Notes under the pieces: generated by a model
The model's database searches: none
Told to the model about the DNA's origin: nothing
What the model saw: only the letters and a program-made list of their open reading frames with translations
Assembly (NCBI GenBank): GCA_947627385.1
Contig: CANQVV010000003.1
Location: 1 to 38,164 of the forward strand
Source of the DNA: an uncultured Bacilli bacterium
GTDB taxonomy: Bacteria; Bacillota_I; Bacilli_A; RF39; UBA660
Reading direction: 5' to 3'
DNA: 38,164 nt
Shown here: positions 8,454 through 15,949 of the stretch, piece by piece
Layout of the letters: each line of letters opens with the position of its first letter
Position numbering within the stretch: position 1 is the first letter of the stretch
Made by a program: the position numbers and the translations under genes

Positions 8454-8480
8454 CATATCCGTTATTTAACTTAAAATTTT

Positions 8481-8509
8481 AAAAAAGAAGTATTATCTTC
8501 TTTTTTTTT
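8481..8509 (+). terminator. Terminator after the SipW-type protein gene
   Basis: AAAAAAGAAG (8481-8490) pairs with CTTCTTTTTT (8497-8506) across a TATTAT loop, within a T run. Confidence 0.8.
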
Positions 8510-8591
8510 GCAATTTTTTTGCAAAAATTTCTTTAAAAAAAAGGAAATAGAGATAAAAAAGCGTAAATATAAAGTGAAAGGAGGTAAAAAT

Positions 8592-9479
8592 ATCACGCTT
8601 CAAGAAGAAAAATCAATTCTAATGTATGATCGAATATTTAAAACTATAATAGGGAATCATAAAGATCCTAAAATCTTAGAATATGTCTTAAAAGATATAT
8701 TAGAAGAAGAAGTCCATATAAAGGAATTTGTGAATACCAATTTAAAGGTAAGGAATAAAAAAGAAAGAGTCAAAGTAACAGATTTGATAGTAACAAGTAG
8801 TAAAGGAAAAGAAATATTAGTTGAAGTAAATAGTAATTATTCTAAAAGTATTAAGATAAGGAACTTGTCATATTATTGTTCATACTATTCTCAGATAGTA
8901 GAAAGAGGAAGAGAATATGAAGAAGAGATGGAAACAGTATTAATAAATTTAAACTATCAAATGAATAAAAGCTTACCGATGAAAGAAACCTATTATATAA
9001 TTGGCAAAGAAAGAGGGAAAAGATATACAAATAGTTTTAAAATAATAGATGTGAATCTTGCTAAATATAAAGAACTTTGTTATGATGAGTGTATCAAAGG
9101 GAATAAAGAACATATACATATAGTAATGTTAAATTCAAATATAGAAGAAATAAAAAAGTTAAGTAAAAAAGATGAAGTAGTAAAGGAGTATGAAGAGAAG
9201 ATGTTAACATTAACCAAAGATGGAGTAGTAATAAATCATTTAAGTTATGAAGAAGACCAAGAGAAAATAATGCGATCATTAAAAAAAGAATATAGAAAAG
9301 AAGGATTAGAAGAAGGAAAAGAAAAAGGATTTAAAATTGGTCTTAAAGAAGGCGCAATTAAAAGTAAAAAAGATATTGCTAAAAATATGTTAAAAGATAA
9401 CTTACCAATTGAAACTATAATAAAATACACATCCATAACAGAAAAAGAATTGCAAAAAATTACAAAAGAATTAAATTAA
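8592..9479 (+). CDS. Rpn / PD-(D/E)XK nuclease-transposase family protein
   Basis: About 295 residues of a PD-(D/E)XK nuclease-family 'transposase' (PF12784/Rpn-like), a group linked to recombination-promoting nucleases. Family features: MYDRIFKTIIGNHKDPKILEYVLKD split by the conserved FK, then VTDLIVTSSKGKEILVEVN as the D...ExN core, and a C-terminal coiled segment rich in Glu/Lys with EGLEEGKEKG repeats. The start is a problem. The only strong SD (AAAGGAGGT, 8577-8585) is ideally spaced from ATC at 8592, not from ATG. The frame stays open upstream to TTG 8508, inside the previous terminator, and the next ATG is 8622. It may be a start-codon mutant. Confidence 0.72.
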   Translation: MTLQEEKSILMYDRIFKTIIGNHKDPKILEYVLKDILEEEVHIKEFVNTNLKVRNKKERVKVTDLIVTSSKGKEILVEVNSNYSKSIKIRNLSYYCSYYSQIVERGREYEEEMETVLINLNYQMNKSLPMKETYYIIGKERGKRYTNSFKIIDVNLAKYKELCYDECIKGNKEHIHIVMLNSNIEEIKKLSKKDEVVKEYEEKMLTLTKDGVVINHLSYEEDQEKIMRSLKKEYRKEGLEEGKEKGFKIGLKEGAIKSKKDIAKNMLKDNLPIETIIKYTSITEKELQKITKELN

Positions 9480-9489
9480 GAATAAAGTT

Positions 9490-9523
9490 AGATAACTTGA
9501 TGATTCATGTTATCTTTTTTTTT
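9490..9523 (+). terminator. Terminator after the nuclease-family gene
   Basis: AGATAAC (9490-9496) pairs with GTTATCT (9509-9515), followed by nine T's. Confidence 0.85.
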
Positions 9524-9588
9524 ATTTTTAAATATTTAAAGCCGACACTAAAAATAATGAAATTATTATATTATATTAGGGTGTTTTT

Positions 9589-10389
9589 ATGGTTAATTTT
9601 TATATTAATAGTTCAGTTTATATTCAAGTGTTATTAGCAACATTAATGACTTGGGGGATTACAACATTAGGCTCAGCAATAGTTTTTTTCTTTAAAAAAG
9701 TTAATAATAATATTTTAGATGCAATGCTTGGGTTATCAGCAGGTGTTATGATTTCGGCATCTTTTTGGTCACTTTTAAATCCAGCAATTAATGGTGCTGA
9801 TGCGTTAGGAATGTGCTCTTGGCTAATAGTTTCCTTAGGCTTTTTATGTGGTGGTTTGTTTTTAATTATTAGTGACTTATTTTTTGATAAATATTTAAGT
9901 AAGAAAAAAACTAAAAATATTAAAGGCATTAAAAGAACTTTAATGTTAATGTTTTCAATTACTTTACATAATATTCCCGAAGGTCTTGCAATAGGTGTAG
10001 CCTTTGGTAGTATAGCCTTAGGTATTAAAGAAGCTAATTTAACCGCAGCAGTAATGCTTGCTATTGGAGTTGGGATTCAAAATTTTCCCGAAGGAACAGC
10101 CGTCAGTTTGCCCCTTCGAAGAGAAAATATGAGTCGTTTAAAATCATTTATTTATGGTTCTTTAAGTGGAATAGTCGAACCCATAGCTGGTTTATTTGGT
10201 TGTCTTTTAGTTATTTATGTTCAAAATATTTTGCCTTTTTTTCTAAGTTTTGCAGCCGGGGCAATGATATATGTAGCTGTTAGTGAACTTATACCAGAAA
10301 GTCAACAAAATAAGCATAAAGGTTTAATGAATTTATTTATCATTTTAGGATTTGTAATTATGATGTTACTTGATGTTGCATTTAGTTAA
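9589..10389 (+). CDS. ZIP family metal transporter
   Basis: A 266-residue polytopic membrane protein of the ZIP (ZupT-like) family, which imports divalent metals such as zinc, iron or manganese. The two signature helices carry the metal-site motifs HNIPEGLAIGVAFG (about 124-137) and QNFPEGTAVSLPLR (about 164-177). About eight hydrophobic segments are present, and the His/Lys-rich loop (KKKTKNIKGIKR) precedes helix IV as usual. AGGGTG is the SD. It is flanked by terminators or promoters on both sides, so it is probably monocistronic. The specific metal cannot be told. Confidence 0.9.
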   Translation: MVNFYINSSVYIQVLLATLMTWGITTLGSAIVFFFKKVNNNILDAMLGLSAGVMISASFWSLLNPAINGADALGMCSWLIVSLGFLCGGLFLIISDLFFDKYLSKKKTKNIKGIKRTLMLMFSITLHNIPEGLAIGVAFGSIALGIKEANLTAAVMLAIGVGIQNFPEGTAVSLPLRRENMSRLKSFIYGSLSGIVEPIAGLFGCLLVIYVQNILPFFLSFAAGAMIYVAVSELIPESQQNKHKGLMNLFIILGFVIMMLLDVAFS

Positions 10390-10393
10390 ATAC

Positions 10394-10422
10394 TTGTAAT
10401 AATAATTTAAATAAGTTAAAAT
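10394..10422 (+). promoter_or_regulatory. Promoter of the first pseudopilin of the cluster
   Basis: TTGTAA (10394-10399), a 17-base spacer, and TAAAAT (10417-10422), 18 bases before the ATG. Confidence 0.6.
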
Positions 10423-10439
10423 TATTATAAGGTGAGAGT

Positions 10440-11396
10440 ATGAATAATAAGGGATTTACATTAATTGAATTATTAGCCTCTATAACAATACTTGCACTAG
10501 TTATTGGTCTTGCCGTACCAAGTATAAATGGTGTTACAAAAATAATTCAAAGAAATCACCGTAATAATCAAATCAAAAATATTGAAATAGCTGCTTCTAA
10601 ATATGCTTTTGATACAAATGAAACATTAATTTTTGTCGATAAATTAGTAACAGAAGGGTATATCACTGCTGATAATGAAGATGGTGATATAAAAGATTCT
10701 TATAATAATGAAAGACTTAATTGTTATTTAGTTAAAATGGAAAAGGTAAAAGATCATTATAATGCTTATTTTCAAGATGGTAATAATTATGATAATGATG
10801 GAGTATGTGATAAAAGTAAACTTAATGAATTACAAGAAGAAATTTTAATTAACGTAACTAATAATGGGGTTAATATAACAGATATAAATAGTTGGTTAAA
10901 AGGTAGTATTACTTTAAGAGCATATAGTAATACTTTGGAATTAAATTGTAATGTTAATAGATGTAATTGGTTAAGTAGTACAGGTGGTTTTAGCAAAAGT
11001 GAAGAAGTAACAATAAATCCTAGTGGTGTATTAGAAACTAGATATACATTTCAAATGGTTAAAGATGAAAAGACAATTAAAAGATATAATAGTAGTATTT
11101 ATTTAAAAATTGATAATGAAAATCCTACTATTTATGAAGATGAAATAAATATAAGAGATAAAAATATTCCTACTAATTCAAAAAGGGTAACTATTTCGGC
11201 CTCAGATGGAAAAGGCTCAGGAATAGCTGGTTATTATTTGGGATTAGATACCGGGGCAACTTGTAGTAATATTTCTCTTTCTTATCAAAAAGAAAATTAT
11301 TTTGATGTGCTTAATAATGGTAATTATATAATTTGTGTTAAAGATAATGTCGGTAATATATCTAGTAGTAGTATAATTATTAATAATATTGTATGA
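10440..11396 (+). CDS. Large pseudopilin with C-terminal Ig-like domain
   Basis: A 318-residue type IV pilin-like protein. The prepilin leader MNNKG precedes FTLIELLASITIL, with Glu at +5 and a hydrophobic helix to about residue 30. The middle is unassigned (DEDGDIKDSYNNERLNCYL). The C-terminal 110 residues look like a bacterial Ig-type beta sandwich (KRVTISASDGKGSGIAGYYLG, NGNYIICVKDNVGN). The size and extra domain suggest a minor or tip pilin with an adhesive end; that is inference. It has its own promoter and ends in TGA. Two smaller pilin genes follow after a separate promoter. Confidence 0.8.
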   Translation: MNNKGFTLIELLASITILALVIGLAVPSINGVTKIIQRNHRNNQIKNIEIAASKYAFDTNETLIFVDKLVTEGYITADNEDGDIKDSYNNERLNCYLVKMEKVKDHYNAYFQDGNNYDNDGVCDKSKLNELQEEILINVTNNGVNITDINSWLKGSITLRAYSNTLELNCNVNRCNWLSSTGGFSKSEEVTINPSGVLETRYTFQMVKDEKTIKRYNSSIYLKIDNENPTIYEDEINIRDKNIPTNSKRVTISASDGKGSGIAGYYLGLDTGATCSNISLSYQKENYFDVLNNGNYIICVKDNVGNISSSSIIINNIV

Positions 11397-11424
11397 TTTT
11401 ATACGTAAAGTTACAACCTTATAA

Positions 11425-11453
11425 TTGACATTAAATCATAATTATTGTAAGAT
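11425..11453 (+). promoter_or_regulatory. Sigma-A promoter of the paired pseudopilins
   Basis: TTGACA (11425-11430), a 17-base spacer, and TAAGAT (11448-11453). Confidence 0.75.
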
Positions 11454-11480
11454 TAATTTAAGAATAGAGGTGAAAGTTTG

Positions 11481-12008
11481 ATGAAAACTTTTAAAGATAA
11501 GAAAGGTTTTACTTTGATAGAGTTATTAGCAGTAATTGTTGTTCTAGCTATTGTAACAGCGCTTGCTATGACTACTATGCTTCCTCTTATGAACAAAGCA
11601 ATTAAAAATGGTTTTGTTGATGAAGCTAATGCTGCAAGAGAAACGGCATCTGATGTTATGACATTAATCGGTATTGGTTCTTTTGATGAACCAGAAGCTG
11701 GCCCTGATTATCAATCCAATGATAATAAAACATGTATTTCTCTTAAACTAATGGCTGAAAGAGGATTATATGAAAAAGATATAGAATATTTCACAAATGG
11801 AGATTATGCTGGAAAGGTAATTATTACTAAATCTGGTGAGAGTAGTAATAATTATACATATAAAGTAGTTATGCATAATGATAGATATTATACTGGCAAA
11901 ACAGATGGCGGAAAAGTTACTGATTCTGATGATGATGTCAAAAATTATGATAAAACTACTTATCCTGATACAACATTTAATTGTACAACTAATGATATTG
12001 GGGACTAA
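11481..12008 (+). CDS. Type IV pilin-like protein
   Basis: A 175-residue prepilin-like protein. The start is ATG 11481 rather than TTG 11478, because GAGGTGA lies seven bases before it. After a ten-residue basic leader (MKTFKDKKG), FTLIELLAVIVVLAIVTALA gives the processing site with Glu at +5 and the assembly helix. The soluble domain has two cysteines (NKTCIS, TFNCTT) and is Asp/Asn-rich. The first 30 mature residues are almost identical to those of the next gene, two bases downstream, so the pair arose by duplication and is probably co-translated from one promoter. Confidence 0.83.
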   Translation: MKTFKDKKGFTLIELLAVIVVLAIVTALAMTTMLPLMNKAIKNGFVDEANAARETASDVMTLIGIGSFDEPEAGPDYQSNDNKTCISLKLMAERGLYEKDIEYFTNGDYAGKVIITKSGESSNNYTYKVVMHNDRYYTGKTDGGKVTDSDDDVKNYDKTTYPDTTFNCTTNDIGD

Positions 12009-12010
12009 TT

Positions 12011-12484
12011 ATGAATAAAAATGGTTTTACTTTAATTGAATTATTAGCAGTAATAGTTGTACTAGCTATTGTAACAGCACTTGCTATGACTACGGTCTTG
12101 CCTCTTGGTGGTGAAGCTCGTGAAAAAGCATTTCGGGTAGAAGCTACCAATGCTATTAAAAGTGCTACAACAGCTTATGAGATGTATAATTTAGGCCAAA
12201 TTAAATTAGATAGTAGTAGTACTGATAAATGTTATAATTCAACAACTAAAAATATGTGTTTTACAATTGATTCATTAATAGATTTAGGATATTATGATAT
12301 GGAAAAAGGTACTTTTACTGGTAGTGTTATAATTAATACCTCTAATGATGAATATACTTTAAATTTAAAGAAAAATGATGAATTTCGTTTTGTGGGATAT
12401 AATTTTAAAGATTATAGTAAACAAGGTGAAATAAATAATGAAGATTGGGCTACAACATATAATAGTTGTTCTTGTAGTTCTTAA
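12011..12484 (+). CDS. Type IV pilin-like protein
   Basis: A 157-residue prepilin-like protein with leader MNKNG and FTLIELLAVIVVLAIVTALA, the same N-terminal helix as the gene just upstream. It then diverges: AREKAFRVEATNAIKSATTAYEMYNLG is a typical alpha-1 helix extension, followed by a cysteine-containing beta domain (DKCYNSTTKNMCF, NSCSCSS). The start overlaps the upstream stop region (two-base gap), with GGGGA as SD. A strong terminator follows. The partner secretion ATPase, prepilin peptidase and platform protein are not in the window. Confidence 0.83.
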   Translation: MNKNGFTLIELLAVIVVLAIVTALAMTTVLPLGGEAREKAFRVEATNAIKSATTAYEMYNLGQIKLDSSSTDKCYNSTTKNMCFTIDSLIDLGYYDMEKGTFTGSVIINTSNDEYTLNLKKNDEFRFVGYNFKDYSKQGEINNEDWATTYNSCSCSS

Positions 12485-12506
12485 CTAGGATAATCCTAGT
12501 TTTTTA
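12483..12506 (+). terminator. Terminator after the pseudopilin pair
   Basis: AACTAGGA (12483-12490) pairs with TCCTAGTT (12494-12501), followed by T's. Confidence 0.88.
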
Positions 12507-12542
12507 ATTTTTAAAAATTTTAAGAATATATTAATATAGAAC

Positions 12543-12571
12543 TTGATTTATAAAATTATTTAATTTATAAT
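12543..12571 (+). promoter_or_regulatory. Sigma-A promoter of the tyrS leader
   Basis: TTGATT (12543-12548), a 17-base spacer, and TATAAT (12566-12571). The transcript would begin near 12578, immediately before the T-box Stem I. Confidence 0.78.
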
Positions 12572-12577
12572 TTATTT

Positions 12578-12739
12578 AATTAGTGATGAGAGAACTTACA
12601 ATTCTTGAACTAAATCGGAGCAATTCGTTAAATTTGATAAGTGTATGATGAAATTCATAAATTAAGGTGGTACCGCGGGTAATCTCGTCCTTAAACCTTG
12701 GTTTTTGAATTTTTTTAATTTTAGAAGGAGAAGAGATAA
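12578..12739 (+). promoter_or_regulatory. T-box leader of tyrS with very short Stem I
   Basis: The T-box sequence AAGGTGGTACCGCG is at 12664-12677. TTAAGG (12662-12667) pairs with CCTTAA (12689-12694) as the antiterminator-type stem, and its TGGT bulge fits the ACCA end of tRNA-Tyr. Upstream, TTAGT (12580-12584) pairs with ACTAA (12609-12613), and AGAA with TTCT inside, leaving a loop that contains TAC, a Tyr codon (12597-12599). Only about 85 bases separate the predicted transcript start from the T-box. No clear intrinsic terminator follows. Instead ATCTC-G-TCCTT (12682-12692) can pair with AAGGA-GAA-GAGAT (12725-12737) over the tyrS SD. The T-box call is firm; translational control is inferred. 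Confidence 0.85.
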
Positions 12740-13966
12740 ATGAAATGTTTTGAAGATTTACAATGGCGGGGGCTTATAAAAGATGTGAGCAGTCCAGAAT
12801 TAGAAAAAAAATTAAATGAAGAAAAATTAACTTTCTATATTGGTACTGATCCAACTGCTGATTCAATGCATATTGGTCATTTTTCATCATTTTTAATTGC
12901 TACTAGATTGGCTAAATATGGACATAAACCAATTTTATTAATTGGTGGGGCAACTGGGTTAATCGGTGATCCAAAACCTTCAAATGAAAGACAAATGATT
13001 ACAAAGGAAGAAGTTTTAAAAAATGTAGCCGGATTAACTAAACAAGCCAAGGAAATATTTGGCTTTGAAGTAGTTAATAATTATGACTGGACAAAGGATT
13101 TATCAGTATTAGATTTTTTAAGAGATTATGGTAAATATATTAATGTTAATTATATGTTAGATAAAGATATTATTAATAGACGATTAGAATCTGGTATTAC
13201 ATTCTGTGAATTTGCTTATACTATTTTACAAGGCCTTGATTTTGTTCATTTGTATAAAGATAAAGGCGTAACTTTACAAGTAGCGGGTTCTGATCAATGG
13301 GGAAATATTACCACAGGTATAGAACTAGCTCGTAAAAAAGAAGATGTTGAATTATATGGAATGACTATGCCTCTTGTTTTGGATGCCAATGGTGTTAAAT
13401 TTGGTAAAACTGAGGGTAATGCTTTATGGTTAGATAAAGAAAAAACATCTAGTTATGAATTATATCAATATTTAATTAACACTAGTGATGAATGTGTTAT
13501 TAATTATTTAAAAATGTTGACTTTCTTAACCAAAGAAGAAATAGAGAAAATTGCCAAAGAACATCAAGAAAAACCAGAATTAAGAAAAGCCCAAGAAATT
13601 TTAGCCAAGGAAATTATTACCTTTTTACATGGGGAAGAAGAATTTAATAAAGCTCAAATGATGAGTAAGGCATTATTTACCGAAGAGGTAAATCAATTAT
13701 CTAGTGAAGATATTTTAAATAATTTTAAAGATATGGAACATATTAATATTTCCGAAGAATTACCTCTTGAAGATTTACTGGTAAATGGTGGTATATGTAG
13801 CAGTAAAAGGGAAGCAAGAGAGCTTATTAGTGGTAATGCTATTAGTTTAAATAATCGTAAAATTACTGATAATAAGTATCTTGTTAAAAAAGAGAATGCT
13901 ATTGATAAAAAAGTATATGTTATAAAGAAGGGTAAGAAAAAATATTATTTAGGAATTTTTGAATAA
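12740..13966 (+). CDS. tyrS: Tyrosyl-tRNA synthetase
   Basis: A 408-residue class I aminoacyl-tRNA synthetase that charges tRNA-Tyr with tyrosine. The HIGH motif is MHIGH (43-47) and the KMSKS-type motif is KFGKT (220-224). The substrate-binding loop QVAGSDQWGNI is at about 180-190. A C-terminal S4-like RNA-binding domain runs from about 340 (LEDLLVNGGICSSKREARELI). Length is normal. The SD AAGGAG (12725-12730) lies ten bases before the ATG and can be paired by the upstream T-box region, so expression probably responds to uncharged tRNA-Tyr. Confidence 0.97.
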   Translation: MKCFEDLQWRGLIKDVSSPELEKKLNEEKLTFYIGTDPTADSMHIGHFSSFLIATRLAKYGHKPILLIGGATGLIGDPKPSNERQMITKEEVLKNVAGLTKQAKEIFGFEVVNNYDWTKDLSVLDFLRDYGKYINVNYMLDKDIINRRLESGITFCEFAYTILQGLDFVHLYKDKGVTLQVAGSDQWGNITTGIELARKKEDVELYGMTMPLVLDANGVKFGKTEGNALWLDKEKTSSYELYQYLINTSDECVINYLKMLTFLTKEEIEKIAKEHQEKPELRKAQEILAKEIITFLHGEEEFNKAQMMSKALFTEEVNQLSSEDILNNFKDMEHINISEELPLEDLLVNGGICSSKREARELISGNAISLNNRKITDNKYLVKKENAIDKKVYVIKKGKKKYYLGIFE

Positions 13967-13970
13967 TATG

Positions 13971-14001
13971 AAAAGAAAAGACTAATTATCTTTTCTTTTT
14001 T
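13971..14001 (+). terminator. Terminator after tyrS
   Basis: AAAAGAAAAGA (13971-13981) pairs with TCTTTTCTTTT (13989-13999) and continues in T's. Confidence 0.82.
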
Positions 14002-14012
14002 GTATCAATATG

Positions 14013-14021
14013 TGGTAAAAT
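14013..14021 (+). promoter_or_regulatory. Extended -10 promoter of the qng1 gene
   Basis: TGGTAAAAT at 14013-14021; no good -35. The leader is about 60 bases and ends in an AAAGGAAA SD. Confidence 0.45.
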
Positions 14022-14086
14022 TATCTTAATAAAGATGAAAAAATTATATTTTAAATTAAATGGTGTTAGGTTGAAAGGAAAAGTAA

Positions 14087-15013
14087 ATGAAAGAAAAATT
14101 TAAATATGTTGTAGATAATAGTACGTATGTAAAAATAAATTATGAAAAACTAGATAATTTTATTAATAATTTAGATGACTTAAATTATCAACATTGGAGT
14201 AAAGAAGTTAATTTAAATTTAAACGAAAAAGAATGGATTATATTAGCAATTTTAATAGAATCAATGAATTTTTGTTTTTGGGCAAAACCTAAATGGAAAA
14301 TAGAATATCATAAAGATATATTAAGTGGTTCTAACGCTTTATTTTATAGTGTAATTAAAGAAGTAGAGAATAATAAAAAATTTTTAGATATCAATTATTT
14401 ATATAATTTAAAATATCAAGATTTTAAAAAAATATTTACCTCTGTTGAAGGAGAAATACCTTTAATTGAAAATAGATTCAATAATTTTAAAGAAGTTGTA
14501 AATGTTATACATAATGATTCTAATTTTTTTACTGAATTATTTAAGATAAATAATGATCAAGAATTATTAAAATTTATTACTAGTAAATTTATTAGTTTTG
14601 ATGATAAATCATTATATAAAGGCAAAATAATTTATTTTAATAAAAGAGCAACATTACTTGTTAATGATTTATATTATTTATCAGATACAATTAGAAAAAA
14701 CGTTAAAAATGTAAATAATTTAAGTGGGTGTGCTGATTATGGTATTCCAAGAACATTTAGAGATTATGGTATTTTAGAATATAATAATATCTTAGCTGAA
14801 AAAGTAGATAATGAAAAAGAAATACTACATGATAGTCATATGGAAGTAGAAATTAGAGCTAATATGTTATATGCAATGGAGTTAATTAAAGAAAAATTAC
14901 AAGAAAAAGGTATCATAATTAATTCCGTAGAACTTGATAATTTAATTTGGTGGATGGGTAAAAAACAAGATAAAAAAACTCCTGCTCATCATACGATAAC
15001 TATTTATTATTAA
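14087..15013 (+). CDS. Queuosine salvage protein (Qng1 / DUF2419 family)
   Basis: A 308-residue protein of the DUF2419/Qng1 family, known to release queuine from queuosine 5'-phosphate so the base can be reinserted into tRNA. Family landmarks: SMNFCFWAKPKW (59-70), GSNALFYSV (81-89), NLSGCADYGIPRTFRDYGIL (211-230, holding the conserved Asp of the active site), EVEIRANMLYAM (253-264) and NLIWWMGK near the C-terminus, ending HHTITIYY. Length is usual. No tgt or queuine transporter gene is in the window. A Nudix gene starts right after, with its SD overlapping the stop codon. The family is patchy in bacteria, which fits an accessory gene. Confidence 0.85.
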   Translation: MKEKFKYVVDNSTYVKINYEKLDNFINNLDDLNYQHWSKEVNLNLNEKEWIILAILIESMNFCFWAKPKWKIEYHKDILSGSNALFYSVIKEVENNKKFLDINYLYNLKYQDFKKIFTSVEGEIPLIENRFNNFKEVVNVIHNDSNFFTELFKINNDQELLKFITSKFISFDDKSLYKGKIIYFNKRATLLVNDLYYLSDTIRKNVKNVNNLSGCADYGIPRTFRDYGILEYNNILAEKVDNEKEILHDSHMEVEIRANMLYAMELIKEKLQEKGIIINSVELDNLIWWMGKKQDKKTPAHHTITIYY

Positions 15014-15024
15014 GGAGAATATTA

Positions 15025-15126
15025 ATGGAAATATTAGATTTATATGATGATAATGGTATATTTCTAAATGAAACAATTTTGAGAGGTGAGAAAGTAACTA
15101 CTGCAAAAATATTATGTTATCTGTAA
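15025..15126 (+). pseudogene. 5' fragment of the frameshifted Nudix gene
   Basis: AAGGAG overlapping the qng1 stop is ideally spaced to ATG 15025, which opens a 33-codon frame, MEILDLYDDNGIFLNETI..., like the N-terminus of isopentenyl-diphosphate-isomerase-type Nudix proteins. It ends at TAA 15124. Restoring one A in the run at 15105-15109 would join it to the next frame as ...TTAKNIMLSVIFIKN. Confidence 0.7.
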
Positions 15127-15524
15127 TTTTTATTAAAAATAGAGAAGGAAAATATTTAATTCAAAAAACTTTCAAAGAAAAAGGTGGTAAATTTTCTTCA
15201 ACTGGTGGACATGTAATTCATGGAGAAGATGGATTTACAACTATTATAAGAGAATTTTATGAAGAACTTGGTCTAAAAGTAGATGATAAAGATGTAAAAT
15301 ATATTACTACTTTTAAATATCCAAGTAAAACTTGTATTTTTAATGTTTATAAATTAGAAATAGATAATTTAGATTTAGATAATATTAAGTTACAGGAAAG
15401 TGAAGTAGAATCTATTAATTTTTTAAGTAAAAAAGAAATAGAAAAAATAATAACTGCTGGTAATTTTCTTGAATCTCATGCTTATATATTTAAAAATTAC
15501 ATATTAAAAAAATCTACAATATAA
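15114..15524 (+). CDS. Nudix hydrolase (main frame of a frameshifted gene)
   Basis: 136 residues with a perfect Nudix box, GHVIHGEDGFTTIIREFYEELGL (G, E, REFYEELG spaced as in the family), which binds the metal for cleaving nucleoside-diphosphate-linked substrates. The ATG at 15114 has no SD of its own. The natural gene begins at 15025 and is broken by what looks like one missing A in AAAAA at 15105-15109. The protein may still be made through slippage on the A run, or the gene may be dead, or this may be a sequencing error. Substrate unknown. Confidence 0.75.
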   Translation: MLSVIFIKNREGKYLIQKTFKEKGGKFSSTGGHVIHGEDGFTTIIREFYEELGLKVDDKDVKYITTFKYPSKTCIFNVYKLEIDNLDLDNIKLQESEVESINFLSKKEIEKIITAGNFLESHAYIFKNYILKKSTI

Positions 15525-15553
15525 TAAATTCAAGATAGGAGAACTAAAAATAT

Positions 15554-15949
15554 ATGGAAACAAGAATTGTATTGACAGGTATTTTAAAAGATAATGATTT
15601 AATTTTGATAGTAAAAAGAAATGAATTTGATGAATTATATCCAGGAGCCTGGGAATTTCCTGGTGGACATTTAGAAAAGGGTGAAACATTAAAGGAAGGA
15701 TTAAAAAGAGAACTTCAAGAAGAAATAGGATTTACTAATGATTTTACGCCAATAATTACTCACTATTATGATGAAGTTAAAGAGAAAAATAATGTTTTAG
15801 TTCATGATTTAGAAATTGATTTTATTATCAATGTAGATAGTTCGAAAATAAATGTTAAATTAAGTGATGAACATTGTGATTATAAATGGGTTACAAAAGA
15901 TTCAGAATATTTAGATGCCTTTATAAAAGATAAATTGTCAAATATATAA
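15554..15949 (+). CDS. Nudix hydrolase (MutT-like)
   Basis: A 131-residue single-domain Nudix protein. The box GGHLEKGETLKEGLKRELQEE spans about 38-58, followed by IGF. The N-terminal strand (RIVLTGILKDNDLILIVKR) and EFPGGH are typical of MutT-like enzymes that clean up oxidised or unusual nucleotides. The substrate cannot be told. TAGGAG lies before the ATG, and it follows the frameshifted Nudix gene by 29 bases, probably in the same transcript as qng1. Confidence 0.85.
   Translation: METRIVLTGILKDNDLILIVKRNEFDELYPGAWEFPGGHLEKGETLKEGLKRELQEEIGFTNDFTPIITHYYDEVKEKNNVLVHDLEIDFIINVDSSKINVKLSDEHCDYKWVTKDSEYLDAFIKDKLSNI

Noticed and set aside
12693-12717. Small stem AAAC-CTTG-GTTT plus T's as the T-box terminator
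   Set aside because: Four pairs are too weak to be a convincing terminator and do not compete with the antiterminator stem. I prefer the SD-pairing model but keep it as an alternative.
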